Shown: in pieces, positions 1 through 8,740 of the stretch
How positions within the stretch are numbered: position 1 is the stretch's first letter
How the letters are laid out: each line of letters starts with the position of its first letter
Assembly: GCF_000520995.1 (NCBI RefSeq)
Contig: NZ_JACA01000022.1
Location: forward strand, 62,001-126,000
From: Aquimarina macrocephali JAMB N27
GTDB taxonomy: Bacteria; Bacteroidota; Bacteroidia; Flavobacteriales; Flavobacteriaceae
DNA length: 64,000 bases
Direction: 5' to 3'
The notes under the pieces: model-generated
The model's database searches: none
What the model saw: only the letters and a program-made list of their open reading frames with translations
What the model was told of the DNA's origin: nothing
Program-made: the position numbers and the translations under genes

Positions 1-168
1 AAGAACTTGATCGCACAACTTACTGCACCTGTAAAATGGACACAAAGTGTACAAAATATGATCAAAGATGGTGCAACATCATTTACCGAAGTTGGACCAG
101 GAAAAGTATTATCAGGATTGGTGAAAAAAGTAGATCGATCTATGGAAACTATTTCGGCTTCGATGTAA
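1..168 (+). CDS. fabD: Malonyl-CoA:ACP transacylase, C-terminal end
   Basis: Only the last 55 codons lie in the window; the gene enters from the left edge in frame 1 and stops with TAA at 166-168. The residues [11 protein letters not shown] and, further on, [11 protein letters not shown] are the conserved C-terminal segment of FabD, which loads malonyl groups onto acyl carrier protein for fatty acid synthesis in the cytoplasm. The active-site part is outside the window, so the call rests on the tail only. A strong hairpin follows directly. Confidence 0.85.
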   Translation, partial: KNLIAQLTAPVKWTQSVQNMIKDGATSFTEVGPGKVLSGLVKKVDRSMETISASM

Positions 169-188
169 GAATTTCAACGATAAATTAT

Positions 189-240
189 AAACCTCGCAGA
201 AGATGCTAAAATAAGCTTAGCATCTTCTGCGAGGTTTTTT
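189..240. terminator. Bidirectional intrinsic terminator
   Basis: A perfect 21-bp stem (189-209 with 217-237) closes a 7-nt loop and is followed by a T run on the plus strand. It lies between fabD and the convergent esterase-like gene, so it probably ends both transcripts. Confidence 0.9.
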
Positions 241-279
241 ATAACCGATATGTACAGTTTAATGATTTGATCTTGGAGC

Positions 280-1554
280 TTATTCGTTTTTTAAATCAGA
301 TAGATCTTTTTTATATTCTTGTAATCTCCAATCAGAATTTTTCTTTCCAAGTTGAATAGCACGTTTATAATAAATCATAGCTTCTTTTTTATTTTTTAAA
401 ACACGATAAACATCGCCCAATCCATTAACCGGGCGTGCCGAGTTAGGGGATTTTTTACTAAAAAAAGCATACAGTTCCTTTGCTTTTTCGGGTTGGTTGT
501 GTTTCATGTAAAATGCAGCAAAAACACATCCCCAATTTGTTCTTAGGTGTTCGAGAAAATCATTAGGTTTAAACTGATTCATAAAAGTATTGAATGCGGT
601 ATAATTATCTTCATCAGAAGCTTTTTTTACAAGATTCCACATTGTAGGTTGTGCAACTTTTTCGGGAAAACCAAATTGTTCTGCTCTCTTTTTATAATAG
701 GTAACCACATTATCCATTCCCCCCAATTTTTTATATTCTTCTAAGGAGTTAAACCGAAGTTCTGGATAGTAATGATAATACTGTTTTAAACCATGATAAA
801 GGGTGTGATATGGGGTAGAGCGATGCTCCTCGTTTTGTAGATAGGTATATTCCCACCTCAAGGTATCGGGAGCTTCTGATTCTAGTTTGTTTTTAAGGTA
901 TTCGGTACCGTCTGTTACTACACCTTCATGAATACTAGAAGTAAAAAACAGAAAAGTTTCGAGTTTTTTCTTAGAGTTGAGGATACTATCTAGAGATTTC
1001 ATTCTGTTTACTGATATGGGTAAACTTGTATCATGAATAGGAAAAGGACTTGCTGCCAGATATCCATTAAATAGCTCAGGGTTTTTGGTCATAGTCTCAA
1101 TAACAAACCCACCAGCATATTCCCATCCAAACAATAATCGTTCTTCAGATGTTTTAAACTCTTGATCTACATATGGAATAAGTTCTTGAGTGATAAAACT
1201 TAAAAAGGTTTTTGCTCCAGAACTAAAATGACCAAATCGTTTGGGATATGTATTTGTAATCCCGACAATGATACATTCTGGGGTGAGTTTAAATTTTTTA
1301 AAGGATTGTGATAAACTTACTGCATGAAGAAAAAGCCGTTGCCCGTCTAATATATAAATTACAGGGTGTTTTTTTGAAGAATTATTATAATCTTCTGGTA
1401 GAAAGATTTGAATTTTTCTTTCTTCATTTAGTATTTTAGAAGGAATTATAAAGTTCTTTCCTATAGTATTTTCTGTTATCTGGATTTGCGAGAATGAAGA
1501 ACAGAAGAGAAAATTAAATAGGATACATAGTAAAAATGGATTTTTAATCTTCAT
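280..1554 (-). CDS. Exported esterase-like alpha/beta hydrolase with TPR tail, nucleophile replaced
   Basis: The 424-residue protein starts with a signal peptide (about residues 1-22) and then matches the Fes/IroE-type putative esterase family (PF00756-like) to about residue 270. A TPR-like helical tail ends at 'KKEAMIYYKRAIQLG'. The nucleophile elbow reads GWEYAGG at 143-149, so the expected serine is glutamate (E145, codon at 1120-1122). The later His region (EEHRSTPYH) is present. Its neighbour at 1789-3078 is a paralogue that keeps the serine. This copy may therefore be a non-catalytic binding protein or have changed chemistry; substrate unknown. The start is the only Met before the signal peptide. 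Confidence 0.75.
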   Translation of the reverse strand: MKIKNPFLLCILFNFLFCSSFSQIQITENTIGKNFIIPSKILNEERKIQIFLPEDYNNSSKKHPVIYILDGQRLFLHAVSLSQSFKKFKLTPECIIVGITNTYPKRFGHFSSGAKTFLSFITQELIPYVDQEFKTSEERLLFGWEYAGGFVIETMTKNPELFNGYLAASPFPIHDTSLPISVNRMKSLDSILNSKKKLETFLFFTSSIHEGVVTDGTEYLKNKLESEAPDTLRWEYTYLQNEEHRSTPYHTLYHGLKQYYHYYPELRFNSLEEYKKLGGMDNVVTYYKKRAEQFGFPEKVAQPTMWNLVKKASDEDNYTAFNTFMNQFKPNDFLEHLRTNWGCVFAAFYMKHNQPEKAKELYAFFSKKSPNSARPVNGLGDVYRVLKNKKEAMIYYKRAIQLGKKNSDWRLQEYKKDLSDLKNE

Positions 1555-1623
1555 AGTAATAAGATGTATTGAATAATAGAAATTAACCTGTTGTGTATTT
1601 TAAAATTAATACTATAAAAAAAG

Positions 1624-1743
1624 CGTCAATTCGAGTGATTTTTCATAGTGAAACGAAGAAAAATTGTATCGAGAATAGCTTTTTTGATCCCAAATCCTAT
1701 TCTCGATACACTTCTTCCTATGGTCGAAGCACTCGAATTGACG
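1624..1743. repeat. Long imperfect intergenic palindrome
   Basis: The outer arms are a perfect 14-bp inverted repeat (1624-1637 CGTCAATTCGAGTG with 1730-1743), and the inner arms a perfect 13-bp inverted repeat (1666-1678 GTATCGAGAATAG with 1697-1709). Intermediate sequence also partly pairs. It lies between two minus-strand genes and could act as a dispersed intergenic repeat, a terminator or both. The short open frames across it follow from its symmetry and are not genes. Confidence 0.75.
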
Positions 1744-1788
1744 AATTTGGGATTCAAAAATATCAAAATGCACAACGGGTAGAAATTA

Positions 1789-3078
1789 TCATTTCCCATG
1801 TTTCTCAAGTTTGGTTTTAATTTTAGCCAATTGCTCTTCATATTCAGATAGGTATTTGGTATCATATTCTTTGGCGAGCGCTATTGCTTTTTGTTGAGTT
1901 TCAAATGCAGCATTGAGTTGATTGTTTTTTTCTAATGCTTCAGATAGACTGCTATATGCCCATGGAGATTGAGGGCGGTACTGTATTCGTCGTTTAAAAA
2001 CCTGTATAGATTCTTTAACTCTTCCATCTTGTAATAATTTTCTACCAATAAATCGTAAAGAATTTACACTATTCCATCGTTCAGCTTTTGGAAGGATAGG
2101 AAAACCATATGTTGTTGAGAGTTTTTGATGAAAAGCATCAATATTCTTTAAAGCATTACCGGGTTGTTTAATAATTTCCCTAAATCTTGGAGACCATTTT
2201 TCTTTCGGAAAAATCATTTCTACTGAGGAAAGCAGTGCTTTTATGATACATGCATAATGATCTTCATTAGGGATGACTTCAACTTTTAAATTTAAGTTTT
2301 TTGAAGTAAATGGAGATAAACGTTTTTTCAACTCCTCCATGTTTTTGATGTATGGTTTGTCTTTACTAATATCATTTTCAGAGACACCCAGGTAGAATTG
2401 TGCTTTACGATTGGGGTTTTTAACAAAACTCTCTTCAAAAGCATCTATGAAGGTGGTGTTGGACTGATAGCCCATACCAATCATATCTGCTGTAGCAACA
2501 GTAATATGTGCCTGAAATAGATCTGGCTCCTTTGCAAATGTGTGTAGTGGGTATACGCTACTTCCTGATACACCAACAATAATTCTGTAATCGGCAGCAC
2601 GATACTGTTCTTTTAAATACGGAAATAACTCTTCTTTAAGATGTTTTGTGAATTTATCTGGATCGGCGTTAAATTCGAGTTTCTCTCTACTTCCCCACAT
2701 ACCATTGTTGTACACATTGGGAGCATAATGTGTTTCTTCCTCAAAACTAATAACAATAGCTTCGGGCATTCGAGTAACAGAACTTAGATGTCGTATGACC
2801 CCAGATATCATTTGAAAAAACTTAACGCCATGAGAACCACTTATCATTACTACAGGATATGTATGGTCTTTTGAAGCTACGTGAAAACTTTCTGGAACGT
2901 AAATATTCATGACTCTATTTTCATCCAGAATCTTAGAATGAAAAGTAATCTTTTCTGCATAAGTGATTGGGGAAGAGGAGATTTTGGATAATGAAGATTT
3001 ATGAGACTGTTGCGCTTTCCCGGTAAAAATAAATGTGAATAAAAGGATTGTAATTATAGAGAAATTATTCGTTTTCAT
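1789..3078 (-). CDS. Exported esterase-like alpha/beta hydrolase with TPR tail
   Basis: The start at 3078 is preferred to an upstream frame start because a clean signal peptide (MKTNNFSIITILLFTFIFTG) then begins at residue 1; the protein is 429 residues. It is a paralogue of the gene at 280-1554, with the same order: signal peptide, PF00756-like esterase domain, C-terminal TPR region. The nucleophile motif GVSGS (S171) and a later EDHY histidine are intact, so this copy should be a working secreted or periplasmic ester hydrolase. The natural substrate cannot be told from the sequence. Confidence 0.75.
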   Translation of the reverse strand: MKTNNFSIITILLFTFIFTGKAQQSHKSSLSKISSSPITYAEKITFHSKILDENRVMNIYVPESFHVASKDHTYPVVMISGSHGVKFFQMISGVIRHLSSVTRMPEAIVISFEEETHYAPNVYNNGMWGSREKLEFNADPDKFTKHLKEELFPYLKEQYRAADYRIIVGVSGSSVYPLHTFAKEPDLFQAHITVATADMIGMGYQSNTTFIDAFEESFVKNPNRKAQFYLGVSENDISKDKPYIKNMEELKKRLSPFTSKNLNLKVEVIPNEDHYACIIKALLSSVEMIFPKEKWSPRFREIIKQPGNALKNIDAFHQKLSTTYGFPILPKAERWNSVNSLRFIGRKLLQDGRVKESIQVFKRRIQYRPQSPWAYSSLSEALEKNNQLNAAFETQQKAIALAKEYDTKYLSEYEEQLAKIKTKLEKHGK

Positions 3079-3157
3079 AATGTGATTGATGAGGTTTTTT
3101 ACTAATAATTGATTTGTTTTTAATATCAAATCATAATGGTCGATGATTGATTCATGA

Positions 3158-3922
3158 CTACCAATATTCTTCGATATAGTAGATTTTATCTTTTCTAAAT
3201 TTTATAAGCGTCATTTTACTTTCGGTTTTATTTTCTTGTAATTCTTCAATAACAATAGCATTTAATCCAATAATCATATTTACAATTTTGCTTTTTGGAA
3301 AATCATTATACCTACCTTTTTTTAAGTATTTAACGGTATTGTTATAAAGCAATTCTCTGGAATAAATACCGCCATATCCGGGGTGGTTATATTCAAAATC
3401 TGTTGTGTAAAAACGATATAAAAAGTCTACGTCTGCTACTGTAGATCCTTTTTTGAAGACTTTTTGGTGAGCATCTTTATATTTTTTGAAAATTGATTTT
3501 AATTCTTCCTTAGATAAAGGTTTAATTTTTTCATATTCGGCTGCTACAATTTCTGTGACTTCTTTCCACCTTGGATCAGTATATAGAGATTTTAAATCGC
3601 TATCACTCGTTAGCTGCTTATAATTAGAAAACTTTCCTTCTTTTGCTATTTTGAATAATTGTACAAATGCAGCATCAGATTCTTTTGCTAATGCCCAGGC
3701 GCATGCAGCATTAAATCGATTAGAAACCTCTTTGTTAGACATATTTGATTGATTACCTAATACAGCGAATGCTTCTGTGTATTTTTGCCCAGATGTATAA
3801 AATTCTTTAGATTGGTATAAACCCCAGGCTTCTTTTAATAATTTAGAATAAGATTCGTTTTCTTGCCCAAATCCATGGTGCATTAAAAAACTAATCAACA
3901 CGACTACAATTTTATTTTTCAT
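3158..3922 (-). CDS. Exported TPR / NTF2-like protein
   Basis: With the start at 3922 the product has 254 residues and begins with a signal peptide ending near HHGFGQ. The middle is helical and TPR-like (ALAKESDAAFVQLFKIAKEG, DPRWKEV), a layout often seen before an enzymatic or binding domain in Bacteroidota. The C-terminal 120 residues look like an NTF2/SnoaL fold: a helix, then FLYRFYTTDFEYNHPGYGGI and a final run of strands. No enzyme residues can be assigned. It lies upstream of the two esterase-like genes on the same strand and may share their transcript. Confidence 0.6.
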   Translation of the reverse strand: MKNKIVVVLISFLMHHGFGQENESYSKLLKEAWGLYQSKEFYTSGQKYTEAFAVLGNQSNMSNKEVSNRFNAACAWALAKESDAAFVQLFKIAKEGKFSNYKQLTSDSDLKSLYTDPRWKEVTEIVAAEYEKIKPLSKEELKSIFKKYKDAHQKVFKKGSTVADVDFLYRFYTTDFEYNHPGYGGIYSRELLYNNTVKYLKKGRYNDFPKSKIVNMIIGLNAIVIEELQENKTESKMTLIKFRKDKIYYIEEYW

Positions 3923-4051
3923 ATTTTTAGTAATAACCTGAGCTAAATATAGCATGTAACCCAAAAGCTAATCTTAAAATAGTGATGAATTGGGGCAAAA
4001 GAACAGTAAAGCGTTTCTTTTTACCGTTGAAGAATTAAAGTAAGTACATGC

Positions 4052-4819
4052 TTAAAATTGTACCCATTTTCTGAATGCAGAAGTTGTACTTGAGCTAGTG
4101 ATTACACTTTGCTCAACTCCATCCAGAATAATTAATAATCTGTTTTTACTATGGCTGTCCATTGCTTTGATGTGATTAATATTCACCATTTGACTTCTGT
4201 TAATTCTGAAGAAAACTTTAGGGTCTAGCTGATCAGTTAGAGTGCCTATTTTTTGCGTTGCTCTATGTATATTGCCTTTGGTGTCTGTGATCTTACAAAA
4301 ATCTCCATAAGCCTCAATTAGTGATATTGTACTTGTATCGATTAGCTTGATGCCATTTCCTTTTTTAATCACAAAACGTTTTAGGAATTGTCTTTTTTCG
4401 GGAGTCATTAATTCTTTAAGCTCTTTAAAAACATTTTTACCTACAGAAGGCGTGTTTTTTGGCAATGCAATAAGAGTTTCATATTTACGAAGTGCTTCAG
4501 AAAGTTCTTCTTTTGAATAGGGTTTTAGGATATATGCAATACCATTAGTTTTAAAAGCATCTAATAGAAATGTATCATAGGCAGTACAAAAGATAATAGG
4601 AGAAGATATTGGTATTTGATCAAAGAGATCAAATGCATTGCCATCTAATAATTGAATATCTGAAAGGATTAAATCATACTGGTGTTTGGATAACAAAACT
4701 GTGGCCTCATTTACCGATCTGGACCAATCCAAAGTAAGATGTGACTCAAAATATTCAGTAAGATATAGTTCAAGTTTTTCATAAGCTGGAATTTCGTCTT
4801 CTAAAATCAGAATATGCAT
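4052..4819 (-). CDS. LytTR-family response regulator
   Basis: 255 residues. An N-terminal receiver domain (about 1-120) carries the acidic pair in LEDE, the phosphoacceptor D54 (LSDIQLLDG) and K99 (ILKPY). A LytTR DNA-binding domain follows (about 150-255; FFRINRSQMVNINHI is typical). It lies 18 nt downstream of its sensor kinase on the same strand, so the two form one operon and signalling pair. LytTR regulators bind paired direct repeats; no target was identified here. Confidence 0.93.
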   Translation of the reverse strand: MHILILEDEIPAYEKLELYLTEYFESHLTLDWSRSVNEATVLLSKHQYDLILSDIQLLDGNAFDLFDQIPISSPIIFCTAYDTFLLDAFKTNGIAYILKPYSKEELSEALRKYETLIALPKNTPSVGKNVFKELKELMTPEKRQFLKRFVIKKGNGIKLIDTSTISLIEAYGDFCKITDTKGNIHRATQKIGTLTDQLDPKVFFRINRSQMVNINHIKAMDSHSKNRLLIILDGVEQSVITSSSTTSAFRKWVQF

Positions 4820-4837
4820 AGGATCAACGATGTCGTT

Positions 4838-5845
4838 TTAATCTTTTAATGTTAGAAGTGGTAGCGAAACAGTAAAATACGCCTTATTTTCTTCAATAGT
4901 TACTTCTCTATCAGAAAGCAAAAGATACCGTTTTTTTATATTCTTCAACCCACTTCCCAAAGAATGATTAGTTTCTGAAATGTTTGAGGTATTATTTTTT
5001 ACCAGGATATGATCTTCGGTAATCGTGATTTGCGTAGTAATAATTTGATCGCTAGTTGGTTTATTATGTTTTACTACATTTTCAATAACGGTCTGTAATG
5101 CTCCAGTAGGTAAATACTTGTCTTTTGGTAAGTTGGTTTCTGGTATTTTAAATTCATAAGAATGCCCAAATCGAGTTTTAATAAGAAAGAAATAATTTTC
5201 GGCTAATTTTATTTCTTCTTTCAAAGAGACAACTTCCTGATCCTTGGTTTGGATTAGATAGCGATATAATGCAGCTAATCGCGCAGTATACACTTTTGCT
5301 TTTTGAGGAGAAGAATCAATAAGCGCATCCATAGTATTTAAGCTATTAAACAAAAAATGAGGATCAAACTGTGATCGTAATAATTTAAGCTCTGTTTCTC
5401 GTTGTTCTTTTTCAATTTGATTAACTTTTATAAAGTTTTCATAGTACTTTTTACCCAACAATAACCCTAGGGGCATGGCAATATCTATTGCAGAGTTATA
5501 GTAGCTTTTAAAGAACAAAAGAGTTCCCATATTAGAAAAATCTAGTGGATTACCATTAGACCAAAACTCAATAATAAGAGATCCAAAACCGATTAAAATA
5601 ACACTTGTCAGTGCCAAAATAAAAAACAGAATATACTTTTTACTCTTAACCAGTAATTCTATGATGAGGTATTTAAAAAGAAAGAGTAGAATAATTGTTT
5701 TTACCCAAAAAAGAGGTAGGTTTACTACATATTGTAATAAGGACATATCCAAAATGTAGTACCTAACGGCATCCCAGAGAGTAGCTAGAATAAAGTAAAA
5801 TATAAGAAGCTTATAATCTGATTTATTAAGTTTTAAGTATGTCAT
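4838..5845 (-). CDS. LytS/YehU-type membrane sensor histidine kinase
   Basis: 335 residues with about four membrane helices in the first 130 and no large extracytoplasmic domain. The His_kinase (PF06580) motif FDPHFLFNSLN follows, with phosphorylated H163, and then an ATPase domain with ENVVKHN and GSGLKNIKKR. It should phosphorylate the adjacent LytTR regulator. A perfect TATATTTG box lies on the minus strand at 5852-5859, only 6 nt before the ATG, so the transcript may be nearly leaderless. The signal sensed is unknown. Confidence 0.92.
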   Translation of the reverse strand: MTYLKLNKSDYKLLIFYFILATLWDAVRYYILDMSLLQYVVNLPLFWVKTIILLFLFKYLIIELLVKSKKYILFFILALTSVILIGFGSLIIEFWSNGNPLDFSNMGTLLFFKSYYNSAIDIAMPLGLLLGKKYYENFIKVNQIEKEQRETELKLLRSQFDPHFLFNSLNTMDALIDSSPQKAKVYTARLAALYRYLIQTKDQEVVSLKEEIKLAENYFFLIKTRFGHSYEFKIPETNLPKDKYLPTGALQTVIENVVKHNKPTSDQIITTQITITEDHILVKNNTSNISETNHSLGSGLKNIKKRYLLLSDREVTIEENKAYFTVSLPLLTLKD

Positions 5846-5851
5846 AGATTA

Positions 5852-5859
5852 CAAATATA
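5852..5859 (-). promoter_or_regulatory. -7 box TATATTTG of the sensor kinase operon
   Basis: Exact match to the Bacteroidota -7 consensus TAnnTTTG on the minus strand, 6 nt before the kinase ATG. No clear -33 TTG was found at the usual distance, so this is supported by one element only. Confidence 0.5.
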
Positions 5860-5910
5860 GCATTCAATTCAAATAGGAAGTTTTTACTTTTTGATTTTGA
5901 ATTGTATTTG

Positions 5911-6546
5911 TTATTTCGCTTTCGCGAAAGCTATTTTTACAGCTAATCCTGTTAATACAGAGGCCATAAACCACTTTTGAACCCTTACCCATAATGGGTT
6001 TTTGGCAAACCAACCCGCCATTTTTGCTGCCGAAATAACGATACCAAAATTAATTGAAAAACTAATAATAATCTGTATGATTCCCAATTGAAAACTTTGT
6101 CCTAAAATTGATCCGTATTCTGGTTTAATAAATTGAGGAAAAAATGACAAGTAAAACAATGCCATTTTGGGATTGAGTACATTGGTAAGAAGCCCAATAT
6201 TAAATAACTTAAAAGGTTTGTCTTCTTTTAAAGAACGATCGGTGTCGAATATTTTAGTGCCACCAGATCTAATAGTATTGTATGCCAAATACAATAAATA
6301 ACCAACTCCCAGAAACTTAACAATCACAAAAGCATAGGGCACTGCAAAGAATATGGCAGTTAACCCAAACGATACCATAAGAATATGAAATAAAAATCCG
6401 CAGATAACCCCAAAAAGAGAGATAATCCCAGCTTTTTTTCCTTGGGATAAGGATCTAGAGATAAGGTAGATCATATTAGGTCCGGGAGATAAAACCATAA
6501 TTAGAGAGGCAAGGGCAAATATAAGAAGTTCGTTGATAGGCATCAT
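5911..6546 (-). CDS. LysE/RhtB-family amino-acid exporter
   Basis: 211 residues with five to six hydrophobic segments and the family signature near the N-terminus (LSPGPNMIYLISRSLSQG), then NPKMALFYLSFFPQF in the middle. Members export basic amino acids, homoserine, threonine or related compounds across the inner membrane. The substrate cannot be named. It sits upstream of the LytTR kinase on the same strand but 65 nt away with a promoter box between them, so it is probably a separate unit. Two adjacent ATG codons make the start uncertain by one residue. Confidence 0.88.
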   Translation of the reverse strand: MMPINELLIFALASLIMVLSPGPNMIYLISRSLSQGKKAGIISLFGVICGFLFHILMVSFGLTAIFFAVPYAFVIVKFLGVGYLLYLAYNTIRSGGTKIFDTDRSLKEDKPFKLFNIGLLTNVLNPKMALFYLSFFPQFIKPEYGSILGQSFQLGIIQIIISFSINFGIVISAAKMAGWFAKNPLWVRVQKWFMASVLTGLAVKIAFAKAK

Positions 6547-6818
6547 ATACTTTGATTACAGATTCATGGGATAAAAGTATTGTTTTTTTTGCAATTTCGA
6601 ATACCGATGCGTAGTACTACCCTCAAAAATTTGATGTCAAATGTAAATGTCTTTAGACAAAATTTAAAATACATCGGAGTTTACAGATATCTGTATTTAT
6701 CTCTTACGGAAAAACCATAATTTCGATTTTTATTACGATGTCAAAACCATAAAGAATACTATTAAAAAGAGCAATTTCTCATATTTCGTAGTACAGTGTA
6801 CATTTTTAATCTATAGTT

Positions 6819-7091
6819 ATGAATTTGATGGTAAAGCAAATACAATTGATAGAGCGAATGGATCAACTCATTCGCATGCAAGCTACGGGGTCGCCAGAAG
6901 AACTGATCTCTAAGTTAGGAATTTCAAAAACCAAACTGTATCGCATTATTAATACCATGAAAACTTTGAATGCTCCTATTGAGTATGACATTACTCTACA
7001 AAGTTTTGTGTATGCCGAACCGGTAGGATTTACTTTTGGATTCTATACAAAAAGTCAAAAAACAAATATTCTTAATGGTTTTGGAGGGTAA
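6819..7091 (+). CDS. Small HTH_11-like DNA-binding protein
   Basis: 90 residues. Residues 5-65 form a winged-helix HTH: two helices, then ELISKLGISKTKLYRIINTM as the recognition region. The rest is short, with TFGFYTKSQKT and a C-terminal NGFGG. There is no sensor domain, so it is either a stand-alone repressor or a minimal regulator. It faces the unknown 233-residue gene about 200 bp downstream, and a regulatory link with it is only inference. Confidence 0.6.
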   Translation: MNLMVKQIQLIERMDQLIRMQATGSPEELISKLGISKTKLYRIINTMKTLNAPIEYDITLQSFVYAEPVGFTFGFYTKSQKTNILNGFGG

Positions 7092-7293
7092 CCAGAAGTG
7101 TGGATTGTGTAAAGTCAAATGCTACATATGAGATCCAAAATCATAAACCTAGTCCCCATTCTTAAAAAAACTTCATTTTTTCAGTTCCGTTTTTCAGAAC
7201 TAGTATGTTTTATCATTATACACAATTTATTTATTAACTACGATGTATTGTAAAATTTTATAGCATGCAATAGATCACAAAAACACTAATATC

Positions 7294-7995
7294 ATGTCTA
7301 AAGAAAATTATGACGTAAAATTAGCCGTATTAGAAGCACTACCACAAGAAAAAATAAAGGCACCAACACTTCCTGTTGATGTATTTATTCAGGAAGCTGA
7401 AAACTTGTATGTGTGGACAGAGGAAGACAAAGAAGTATTACTAGCCAAAGGGCTGGGTTGGGAGATGTTTATAGAAGATTTACCTATTAGGACGGGAGCT
7501 TGTCGATATGCTCAGGCCATGTGGATGAAAGAGCGGTATAGCCGGGAGGAAGCCTCCAAAGTTTGGAAAGAAAAATCTCCTAAAGCATACGAGTTTAGAA
7601 ATGATTTGCTAGCCGATTTGCGCTTTGCGTTTCGAAAAAGACCAGACCTTATCGCTCGTGTACGAGCTATTGCAGATGGAGAAGGGGATGCAGATATGAT
7701 CCAGGATTTGATGGATATTAGTGTATTGGGTAAAGCCAATGTGCGAGAACTCGAAAAAACGAAATACGATCTTCGAAACTTAGAACTGGCAGCACAGAAA
7801 TCAGATGCTCTTGCCGAATTACTGGCCAAAGCTAATGGAACTACCTTAGATAATTCTAAAGTCAAAGAAAGCCGGGATAGAGCCTTTACCCATCTTAAAG
7901 AGGCTGTAGATGAGGTTCGGGACACAGGCAAATATGCTTTTAGAAAAGATCCTGAGCGTTATAAAGGATATATCAGTCAATATAAACGGCGATAA
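7294..7995 (+). CDS. Conserved-looking protein of unknown function
   Basis: 233 residues, soluble, highly charged, no signal peptide or membrane segment. I do not recognise the family. Features seen: an Asp/Glu-rich N-terminal half, a predicted helical region with many alternating charges (about 140-215), and two similar short motifs, FAFRKRPDL near residue 110 and YAFRKDPER near residue 215. Codon use resembles neighbouring genes. The left REP copy of the RAYT cassette begins 11 nt after its stop codon. Confidence 0.6.
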   Translation: MSKENYDVKLAVLEALPQEKIKAPTLPVDVFIQEAENLYVWTEEDKEVLLAKGLGWEMFIEDLPIRTGACRYAQAMWMKERYSREEASKVWKEKSPKAYEFRNDLLADLRFAFRKRPDLIARVRAIADGEGDADMIQDLMDISVLGKANVRELEKTKYDLRNLELAAQKSDALAELLAKANGTTLDNSKVKESRDRAFTHLKEAVDEVRDTGKYAFRKDPERYKGYISQYKRR

Positions 7996-8005
7996 TCGAG
8001 AGCTA

Positions 8006-8033
8006 CCCCCGCTCCCGCTAGCGTCTCGCTAGT
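8006..8033 (-). repeat. Left REP copy
   Basis: C-rich block followed by GCTCCCGCTAGCGTCTCGC and AGT's preceding T. It contains a 6-bp stem with a TCT loop. It is the exact reverse complement of 8741-8768. Confidence 0.85.
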
Positions 8034-8112
8034 TGCGTCAAAGCTTGGAGGATAAGAATGCATAAATGATAAGAGCTAGTTACAGTGATGTAATTGGTTT
8101 TTTTATTAGGAT

Positions 8113-8153
8113 TACAATATTCTAGTTTCATTTTTTGAAACTGTAATATTGTA
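8113..8153. promoter_or_regulatory. Hairpin covering the RAYT upstream region
   Basis: The arms 8113-8130 and 8136-8153 pair over 9 and 7 bp with a two-base internal mismatch. The right arm ends 10 nt before the transposase ATG. It could fold in the mRNA leader and limit translation, or serve as an operator or terminator protecting against read-through. Confidence 0.45.
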
Positions 8154-8163
8154 TTTTGGTCAG

Positions 8164-8736
8164 ATGAGTAGAAACTACAAGTTTTATAATACATCAGGTT
8201 TGTACTTTATAAGTTTTGCTACAGTGTATTGGATAGATGTATTTATACGAGAACAATATTTATCTGTTTTGTCAGAAAGTATTACATATTGTAGATCAGA
8301 AAAAGGTATGGAGGTTTATGCGTATTGTTTTATGCCTAGTCATATACATTTGGTATTTCGTTCTTCAAATGATGATCCTTCTGGGTTGATTAGAGATTTT
8401 AAAGGGTATACTTCTAAAACGTTGTTAAAAGCAATAGAGAATAACCCTCAGGAAAGTAGGAAAGAATGGTTGTTATGGATGTTTGAGAAGGCGGGTAAAA
8501 AGAATGCTACTGTAAGCAGAATGCAATTTTGGCAGCAACATAATAAGCCTATAGAATTATGGAGTGATAAAGTGATTCAACAAAAAATAGATTATATTCA
8601 CAATAATCCTGTCGAATCAGGTTTTGTAACAGATCCGGTAGATTGGAAATATAGTAGCGCAAGAAATTATCAGGATGACCATACAGTGTTAGAGATTGAT
8701 AGCGATGGATATCTATTTGGATTAACAAAGCATTGA
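8164..8736 (+). CDS. REP-associated tyrosine transposase (Y1_Tnp/RAYT)
   Basis: 190 residues from the ATG at 8164; an upstream TTG in frame is less likely. The family (PF01797-like) marks are present: a YVYAYCF-like strand, here EVYAYCFMPSHIHLVFR with the metal-binding HxH pair, FKGYTSKTLLKAIE, and the C-terminal region KIDYIHNNPVESGFV then DWKYSSARNY. The catalytic tyrosine is probably within the helix carrying DFKGYTSK. It cuts single-stranded REP DNA in known relatives. Flanking inverted REP copies support a complete cassette. Confidence 0.9.
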   Translation: MSRNYKFYNTSGLYFISFATVYWIDVFIREQYLSVLSESITYCRSEKGMEVYAYCFMPSHIHLVFRSSNDDPSGLIRDFKGYTSKTLLKAIENNPQESRKEWLLWMFEKAGKKNATVSRMQFWQQHNKPIELWSDKVIQQKIDYIHNNPVESGFVTDPVDWKYSSARNYQDDHTVLEIDSDGYLFGLTKH

Positions 8737-8740
8737 TGCC

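Noticed and set aside
1593..1865. Two overlapping open frames across 1593-1865
   Set aside because: They follow from the palindromic repeat and one overlaps the end of the esterase gene; no start signal or family match.
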